From Asterias amurensis (taxonomy: Eukaryota; Echinodermata; Asteroidea; Forcipulatida; Asteriidae): 64,000 nucleotides of DNA. The DNA is taken from the NCBI RefSeq assembly GCF_032118995.1, contig NC_092660.1, forward strand, positions 7,269,501 through 7,333,500. The letters run 5' to 3'. Below are positions 1 to 9,900 of this stretch, piece by piece. The translations under genes and the position numbers were made by a program. A model generated the notes under the pieces. That model ran no database searches. It was not told the origin of the DNA and saw nothing but the letters and a program-made list of their open reading frames with translations. Positions within the stretch are counted from its first letter, which is position 1; each line of letters opens with the position of its first letter.

Positions 1-80
1 GATGAAGGCCCTCGCCTTCGGCTCGGGCCTTTATCACATGGCCGCCGCCGGCCATTGAAGAACTCGTCGCTAACCTTTTA
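1..80. repeat. GC-rich edge of a repeat cut by the window start
   Basis: The first 60-80 bases are far more GC-rich than what follows and contain CTCGCCTTCGGCTCGGGCC, a phrase of the kind found at the middle of palindromic MITEs. The other half would lie outside the window. Identity is a guess. Confidence 0.3.
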
Positions 81-295
81 TTCCCTTATTAATGACTCAA
101 AAATGGCGGCCTGTGACTCGTTGTAAATCTTCCCTAATACTAGACATGTCAGAGACTTGAATACAGTCATGACTAGTGGTCGATTACACAACTGTGTACG
201 TGCCATGCACATAATTAATTTAAAATTTAACCTGTCAGTTTCCCTTGCGGTTTTAAAAGTTTTTATTATTGAACACTTTTGCGTTTTGCACTAAC

Positions 296-374
296 CTGTT
301 TGTTTTGTTTATCCAGTTGAGGGCCAGTAGGTGCACAGATGCTGAAAGTTGTCAACCAGTTATCATCGGTTAGA
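296..374 (-). CDS. Candidate exon F of the unrecognised gene
   Basis: 79 nt on the minus strand: acceptor ACTCCCAG, donor CAG/GTTAGT. The first base completes the codon left open by the 1948-1780 exon; the rest gives 26 codons beginning LTDDNWLTTFSICAP, ending in phase 0. The pyrimidine tract is weak, so this is the least certain of the four linked exons. Confidence 0.45.
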
Positions 375-3300
375 CTGGGAGTAGGATCTTTGGAGAAGTG
401 TTTCTCATTCCTAAACAAGGATAGATAGATAATTCAGACTAGTTTTATTATCAGTTTTCATTCGGCCATTTCACAAAGTACAATAACAATATTTGCCAAC
501 AAAAGTTCAGCTCAGGAAAACAATTTAATAAATATGTATAAAACTACCTGTAGGCATACAGGGAGTCTTTAAAAAAAAAACTATACACTTTGGAAATGGC
601 TACCAAATAAAAAATATATGATTCTGGGGAAAAAGGTTTATATGTATGGATAGCTTATGGACTCAACTTTCATAGGACACAAAAAAGTCAAAATAAATTC
701 ATGATTGGGTGAGCACTGCTCACTTTTGTAAAGGGTTTGAAGAAAATAGGTTGCACAGTAATTAGCTTTCCAATTTGTGAGAGGCAAGTCCTTTGGAGCT
801 CACCCAAGCATTAATTATTTTTGGATATTTTTGTGTCATATGAAAGTTGAATCCAAAGCTATCCACACATCTAAACCTTTTCCCCAGAATCATATATTTT
901 CTTATCGGCAGCCATTTCAAAAGTGTATATTTTTTTTAGACACACGGTACAGGCTAAAAGCAACTAAAGCACTGGTCCTGAATGAAGATGACAGCAAGGT
1001 TTGATGAAGCATTTACAATCCTACAGCCACAGGCAGTCCACAAGTATGATTACAACATGTTGTTAAAAAACAAACATGTACAAGACTGGATGAGGAATAC
1101 AAATAAATAAAACTATCAATAAACAACACTACAGTAAAAACATGAAAAAAAGTATGAAACCTGAGAAATAGTAAAAACCATGATCCACAATTCATTAGGT
1201 ATTAAGCAAATCAATAAAATTAGGAATTAGGCTATTTTGAAAAAAGATTGGTTAATTTTAACTTATTTTGAAAAGTTGTATTTGTGACCAACAAAATACT
1301 TTCACTTAATACACACACTATACAAAACACATGATGGATGAAATCATAATGATGTCGTCCGTTTTTTCATGCCAGAAAAATTCATTTGCAGTGTCAAACA
1401 AGTGCGTTTACCTGAAAAAAAGTTTCACGATTGGCGGAATCTGAAGCGTGGGCCTTGGACAATACTGTTTACCGAAAGTGTCCAATGGCTTTAACATGGT
1501 ATATAATCGGCTAATTTTTAATAACTTTAATAAAAGGGACATAAGGGCTTTTAGAAAAGTTACAGGTAAAGTCGATACAATTTTAGGGAATGAAAGAAGA
1601 ACATTAAAAAACAAAGCTTGAAGATTACAAAAGCTAATAATAATGATACAAATAATAAAAATAAAAACAATATTGACAAAAACAATACCTAGTTCCTACA
1701 GTAGGTCGGACTTGGTACAGCTAATAAACATAAGCCCCCAAAACACACAACTTTTTTTTTTTAAATAAAATATTCTTACCAAAATATGGACATCTCATCG
1801 TAATGAGAGCCTGAAGAATTAACAAAAGGATCACTGAGCACTTTGGAAGTCAAATGACGACACAAACATACCATCTGTGGATGTTGCTGAGATACCAAGT
1901 TATTCAAGACGTTCACTGATAAGATGCTTTCACAATAAAGGTCATTAGCTGTGACAAAGAGAAAAATACATTGACTGTAAAGGGAAAGTTTCCATTATCA
2001 CAGAGATTTTAAAATGTGTTGAGCAGATTAGCTTATTTTCAGGGAAATTTCTACAGTTGGCAGCTCTGCAATACCCAACAAGGAATTCAGCATGAGTCAA
2101 AAAGACCACATTCCATTTTGTTTAATTATACACCAAACCAATGCGCCGTATTTTTTACCGTGTGAGGGCCCTCTCATATTCGTATCACTTGCAGGGGTAT
2201 ACCTGATTCGTCCTGCACGGTTTTAATAGGCGCTCTGTCACTTTTGTTGGGCCGTAGTTTTGAGTTGCTTTAGAGGTGGATTATATGGTCCTTTAAATGT
2301 CTTGTCCATGCTGGATATGTCTGTGGTGGTATTAGTATACCGCAGAGAGCCAACCGCAGAGACAGCAAGGGTCTGTCACGCCGATCTCCTGTGTCTGCAT
2401 GCTACAGCCTCACGCCACATGTGGTCAATTTCGCTAGGCCGGCCAAGTTGGTGGGCCCAGGATGATCGAGGGCGGCCTCTAGGTCTAATCCAGCCAGGAG
2501 TTGGTGCTAGGCCTCCCCTTGAGTTGATGGCGATGCTTAGAGCTCTCACGCGGTAAAAAATACAGCGCATTGTCAAGGTAATTGCTTAACAGCTTTTATG
2601 CAGCATCCTGTTGGGCCTTCATCACCTACATACACAATCATGCTTTGAATTTCAATGTGATTTATTCATCACAAGCAACATTCACAATGCTAAATGACAA
2701 TTGTAAACTATATAGTAAGGTTTGCCGTAACACTAAGTAATGACTATCTCTAAATGAGTTGGGGGTGGTTCTGAAAAGAACCATTGGTTTCAACTCGACG
2801 TTTGGATCAGTATGCACTGATCGTCTTCTGGAGAAAGCTGGACTCTGACGCTGCATACTGCCTAAGTTCTGGTGATGCGGGTTAGCTAGGTGATGCGCTT
2901 GGTGGTGCACAATGGTAAACTTTTAAGAAATGAACTTTAGTTTTAGTATCCTTACCAGAGTAGAAGTTTCTGTCGGCTGTGAATACAGCTTTTCTCTTCT
3001 TGGTTATATCTTGCTTGACATGACAGTGATCGGTTTGCTCTTTAGGTGTGGAATCTACGTCTGAGCTGGGTAGAATCTCATACATCTCTCCATCATGATG
3101 GACAAAATCAACATCTCTGCTCAAAAAATAACATTCAAAGTTTCAATGTTTTAGTAAAAGATTGCAGATCAAAGAACATTGACTTTAAGGTAATTAGAAA
3201 ATTGTCAGAGAACATTGGTACACATCATGTAAGGGCCAAGCTAACACTAACAGAGTTTTTGTTAATTTGCTAAAATTAATTTGACAAAATTGAAAGACAA

Positions 3301-3839
3301 AAAGATGCAGACAACAAAGGTTTATTATTCATGCATTGAAGGTCATTCATGCATTTGTTACTTCTTGCCTTGACAATGGCAATGCTCTTCTCTACAGTCT
3401 TCCTAACAACCAGATTTCCCGTCTTCAACGCCTTCAAAATACTGCTGCCCGCATTGTGACACTGTCTAAGAAATCCTGTTCCATCACCCCCATTCTGAAA
3501 CAACTACACTGGCTCCCTATCTCTCAACGAATCATCTTCAAGCTGATGCTCATTGTCCACAAAGCACTTAATGGCAAGGCTCCCCACTATATTTCTGAAC
3601 TTCTTCAAGTTTACACTCCATCAAGAAATCTTCGATAAAGTTCCATGCTTCTTCTCATTGAACCCAAGTCTCGACACTCATGGGGAGACAGGTCTATTTC
3701 TTCAGCTGCACCACGCATCTGGAACTCTCTACCACTTAATCTTAGATGTCTTTGTACCACAACATTCAAATCTCTTCTCAAAACTTATCTTATGTCACAG
3801 GTTTTCAAGGACTAATTTTGTTGTGTCTGTTTTTTTATT

Positions 3840-3934
<95 letters not shown>

Positions 3935-6900
3935 ATTATTATTCTTGTTATTGGACAATTTATAAATTCAAATTGAAACTTCAATTGTTTTTGTATGCCT
4001 TTCTTACCTTTCATTTTTTGCAGAAAGGTGGTCCACATCAGAAGTGATTCCACATGTCAGGTAGCTTAGGAGTGACAGGATATCTTCATTTCCAGTGTTT
4101 ATAAATCTGGTTGTAACTGCAAACAAGAACAAATCACTATGAATAAAATGAAGTGAAGAACATTTAAATATATTATGAAGACTAAAAATAAAAAACATTA
4201 AAATACGAGAAAGAATTAAACATCAGAAGAACACAGAAGAAAAAAAATGAGTATAAAAGCCCGGTTACACAGGCCCTGATAACAAGAACGAAAACGAGAC
4301 TGATAAAAATGCAGGCCCTCGATTGGTTGAAATGCTTCACGCAGAATACGCCCACGCTTATTCAACCAATCAAGGGCATGCATTTTAGAAGTTCTCGTTT
4401 TCGTTATCGGGGCTTGTGTGACCGGGCCAACCCTCCAATAAGTTTAGCAAATTTTTGAACAAATAATGCAAAGACAGCGGAACTGAAAAATGAAAGTAGG
4501 GCTCCCCAAGGAAAACAAGATTTGTACTAGAGCACTAAAGTTGAAGACACTGGACACCTTTGGTAATTGTCAAAAGCCAGTCTTTTCACTTGGCACAAAA
4601 TAACAAACCTGTGAAATATTTAACTCAATTGGTCATTGAAGTTGCAACATAATGATGGAAGAAAAAACAACCTTTGCACACCAAGTTGTGTGCTTTTAAA
4701 TGCTTGATTTCTAGACCTCAAGTGGAAATTTAGGGCCATTCTCTGAAATGTGAAACTTTTTTTGAAAAAAATGAAGTTGCTGATATTAACTTTTTTGTCG
4801 TTTTTTTTTTAATAAAGCACTACCTGAAGTTTCTTGAACAACATTTGTTTAAACTTTTTTTTAAGAGCGGCCATCCCTAATTTGCATAAATTAACATAAA
4901 GTTTATTTTAATTTTGAATTTTATTTTTTTTATCCCTAAACTGACTGGAGAATTATTGGCATTCAGTCTGTTATCAAATAAACATTTATCTGGTTTGCTG
5001 AGTGCCTTTGACTTGAATTAGATCAATTTTAAACCAAATGTGAATTTTTTCTATCAGAATTAGTCAGTAATTAACGAAGAATTTAGCGACTTTCCATGTC
5101 ACACACGTAACTGAAATATGGATGAAGTTTGTACTACAAATTAAGCACTGCTTTAATAATGTTCAGACTTTATAGTTTTGCCAGGCCTATCTGAATACAA
5201 AACGTAATGCACAATAAATTCACACACTTTTAAATAATGGCCTTAATTAATGTGTCACACACCTAACTAGTTGCATGTGTGACCTCTTTGTTACGTGTGT
5301 GACAGCATGCTAACATGCATGTCCCTCAATACACAAGGTATGCGCTGTGATGCACACCCAGGTGAATAAGCCGTGTGTCACTTTGGGCCACATTTTTTTA
5401 CCTACACTTGAGAGAGGGGTATAATAAAGGCCTAGCCAACATTTTTTGACAAAGGGGGAGGGACAAAACCAAAAGTGGATTTAAATTTTTCTCTCTTTCT
5501 CTCTGACATTGGTATTGCCATTGCGTTTGTGTACATTTTTGTTTGTAATGCTTGTTTTTTTTTAATTTAAATTGTTCCAAACAAAAATATAATGTTGTTT
5601 CAATACAGTTGTTTGAATCCATTTATATTATTCATTAATTTACACACAAATCATTTCATTGTTGATTTACTTGATTGTCGATTGCCTCAGTGCATTAAAG
5701 CATAGGGCGTCACACACGTAACGAACCATAATGTCACACACGTAACCCAACCTAATCACAGAAAATTATTATTTAAAATGTTTAGATATGATTGACCTTA
5801 AAATTGATTGTTTCATTATACTGACTGGGATTGAAAGTCCCCCCACAAGAAGTATGAGTCTTCCAGCAATTTCAAACTAACAGAGTTTTTAGAAAGAAAA
5901 TTTTGGTACAAAAACCTGCTTTTGTCTGACGTCACACATGTAACTAACCTTTATTTGACCTCTGACCCAAAATGAAAAAGTAAAACAATTTTATTTTTCG
6001 TTTTTAACTAGGGTCAGTTAATAAATGTTATTTGGTCTGACAAATACGCAGACACAAGAATTTTTTGTTGTAGTGAACTCTGCCAGGAGTTAATTTATTC
6101 CGTACTCTGAATTCAGTGGTAAAGCGCCAATTAAATTGCAATATTTATTCAAAATATTTCCCATCCAGTGATATCCACTCATAAAGAAGTATACCAATTC
6201 CAATTATAAATACACTTTGTGACCAATCCGCAAAGGTTCCCAATTCCACACATTGCTAACGTAAAATTCCAATCCGCAAAGGTTCCCACTTCTCAGCGAT
6301 TTGCTTAAGAAGGTACCAAACCATTTACAATTATTATGTAAATTCCTGCACTCATTGGCTGGAGAAATTCCGGGTCAATGAGGTTCCCACTTCCAGCGAG
6401 TTGCCAAGAAGGTACCAATTTAATTTACTTCTTTATATACAATCATATCACTTTATTACCACTTTCCTCACAGGCTTCCACGCCCATTAACTTGTTTATA
6501 CAGGAAAAGCCTAAACTTACTGCTTTAAATTAATAAAGTCTCCAAGTTGTAAGATTATTAGTCAACTCAATCTGTATTAGTGCTGGGCGAATAGTGAAAT
6601 TTTGTTATTCGGATACCGCTGGCCAACTATCCGAAATTAACCGGATATTCGAATAGTTTTTTTCGCCGCTAGAGGGCGCTATAAAAAAAATAAAAATAAA
6701 AAAATATTTAGAATTTTTTTTTTTTGTCGCTAGAGGGCGCTGTTCGTTCGTGAATGAGATCTTCTGGGCGGATTGATATTAGTTTTAGACAGTGTCACTC
6801 GGTTCATTCATAAAAATGACCGGATCTAATTTAAAGATGGCGATTTGCTTTTTCTTTTGATCGTGGATGACTCTACGTGAAGGAAAACTTTTGTAATCTT

Positions 6901-9900
6901 TGAACAAATTACGTCAGAAATGTCATTGTTTTGACTCTTCACGGAGGTGAGCATAGTTAAATACTTAATTTATGCTGTTTTATGCTGTCTTAATAGAAGT
7001 TTCATTAGGATTCAGACAAAACATTCATGTCAGTTGTCGCCCGACGTCCGCGGATATTCGGATATTAAAGAATATCCGGTTACTTGGTTGTAATTACAGA
7101 ACTATCCGGTTTATAAATAGCTATTCGCGCCCTATGCGGATATCCGGTTAAGAAAAAAAAGGCATTCGCGGTTACGGATAGGAAAACCTATTCGCCATTA
7201 ACCGGATATTCGAATTATTCGCCCAGGCCTAATCTGTATCACCTACATTGTAATACCCTGGCCCTTACGTTAAACCCCAGGGAGGGAGGGAGGGAATTTT
7301 GCGAAACTACAATCTATCTTAACTCCTTGGTGGCAGAATATTCAATGACGTTTCCAAGAAAGACGAGCACCCCAACCCCGAAATGCCTTGCTTTGGTTGG
7401 TTGAAAAGAACAATGGAAACACGTCTGAATGCACCCTGACAATCACATTTGCTTAGCCCGACTGCAAAAATGCCAAGTTCAGAGGCCAGCTATGTGTGAG
7501 ATTTTTCGAAACCTACCAGCATCTGAGCCTAAGCATCTGAACACACACCACACAACTTCGTGTGAAAAGGGTGTTTTTTCTTTCGTTATTATCTCGCAAC
7601 TTCGACGACCAATTGAGCTCAAATTTTCACAGGTTTGTTATATTATGCATACAGTAGGTTGAGATACAGCAAGTGAGAAGTGGTCTTTGACAATTACCAA
7701 CAGTGTCCAGTGTCTTTAACAAGTAGGTTTTTATGCTAACAATTATTTTGAGTAATTACCAAGAGTGTCCACTGCCTTAAGCGTGGTTGACAGCATTTCG
7801 ATTCAGCTAAGCACAAATCACTTTGAGCTAATAACTCTAGTCCAGCTATGTGTGAGATTTTTCGAAGCCTACCAGCATCTGAGCTTAAGCATCTGAACAC
7901 ACACAACTTCGTGTGAAAAGGGTGTTTTTCTTTCGTTATTATCTCGCAACTTCGACGACCAATTGAGCTCAAATTTTCACAGGTTTGTTATATTATGCAT
8001 ATGTTGAGATACAGCAAGTGAGAAGTGGTCTTTGACAATTACCAACAGTGTCCAGTGTCTTTAACAAGTAGGTTTTTATGCTAACAATTATTTTGAGTAA
8101 TTACCAATAGTGTCCACTGCCTTAAGCGTGGTTGACAGCATTTCCATTCAGCTAAGCACAAATCAGTTTGAGCTAATAACTCTAGTCCACAGTTTGGTTG
8201 ACTCACCTCTAGTCCAAACACTATTTTCAAGCATTCCATGATGTTTATATGAGGGCAAGCCTTCCTCATCATCAGACAGAACAGCAAGTTGTAGCATTCC
8301 AATGTCAATACTCTCATGCTGCTGTATCTGTAACATGGCACAAAATTCTTCACGACTGTGTTTACATGTAATAGATATTAAATTTGAATCAGTGATATTG
8401 GTGATATTTTACATAGTTTTTAACGATTCCTGTAAGTGGCGGCTTTCCGCTGTTGGATGTCAATAAATAAATAAAATAAAAAAAAAAAATAAAAAAAATA
8501 ATATTAATTTTGCTTTTTACCCATACACCGATGTGTGTTTATAGCACTGTATCCTCGGTACTTTCCAGAGTCCTGTAAAAAGTATCACAGGCATATTACT
8601 CGGGTTGGATTCGAACCCACGACCCTTGCTATTCTAGAGCAGTTTCTTACCAACTAGACTACCGAGATTGCCCGGTAGCTAGAGGCAGTTCGAATCCTAT
8701 GTTTTGGCAGAGGGTACAGCAACATACTTCAAATTTTCACAGGTTTGTTATTTTATGCATATGGCATCTTCTTTGAAATATGGACAATTTTACAACCTCA
8801 AATGTCATTTTTCAAATTTTTTTTTTGACCTTTTCAGTTATTTCAAATAATTGTATACATATTAAGGTTTACTAAAATGTTCATATAAGGATAGTTCAGT
8901 TAATTTTAATCGTGTAGTGTTCATTTTTAAAATGTAGAGTCTGCAGCAGTGAAACCTGTGGTTATATATATATTTAATTCAAAACTAGCTTAAAGATGCT
9001 ATGTCAGATTTTTGGCAGATTTTACCCCAAATTTTAGTTTAAAATTCAATAGGTATTTTGATGGGGGTCGAGAAAGTTACAAGCTTTCATTTAAGCCATT
9101 GCTCAAAAAAGTCCACCAATTATTAGTAGCAGTGAAATAAAGTGCTCAAAATTAGTTTTTGTCGGGATCCGACAATATATCACATGACCAATTCTTATGT
9201 GTTTTATAAGAATTGTTTAAATTTTTGTCATGGTTCCTGACCATTAAAAGAAAAAGTTAAACTTGCTTTCGTTAGAGCGGTTGATACTCTTTGAAATACC
9301 ATTCACTCAAAAAAATCTTTTTTTTAATTTTGGGGCCAAAACTCTGACATAGCATCTTAAAAGGCAGTGTGGACACTATTGGTAATTACTCAAAATAATT
9401 ATCATCATAAAACCTTTCTTGATTACGAGTAATGGGGAGAGGTTGATAGTATAAAACATTGTGAGAAACAGCTCCCTCTGAAGTGACGTAGTTTTCGAGA
9501 AAGAAGTAATTTTCCTCGAATTTGACTTCGAGACCTCAAGTTTAGAACTTGAGGTCTCGAAATCAAGCATCAGAAAGCACACAACTTTGTGTGACAAGGG
9601 TGTTTTTTCTTTCATTATTATTGCGCAACTTCTGCGACCGATTGAGCTCAAATTTTCACAGGTTTGTTATTTTATGCATATGTTGAGATGCACCAAGTGA
9701 GAAGACTGGTCTTTGACAATTACCAATAGTGTCCACTATCTTTTTAAGTAAATCACTAAGGAACATTCACTGTTTACTATAATGAGGCCCAACAGATTTG
9801 CTTTCAAATAAAATCAGTAAAAAATCAACAAAACACCAAACACAGAAAATATAAGCCTGACAGAGGAGGGCAAAAGGTTGACAGAAAAACAAAGCAAATA

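Noticed and set aside
2260-2576. Overlapping ORFs of 98 and 66 residues
   Set aside because: They lie inside a MITE, overlap on opposite strands and have no domain.
3553-4053. Poly-Cys and poly-Ala ORFs
   Set aside because: The (TGC)n microsatellite read in different frames.
8590-8680. tRNA gene on the minus strand
   Set aside because: A and B boxes are good, but the acceptor stem does not pair and a SINE-type body and tail follow.
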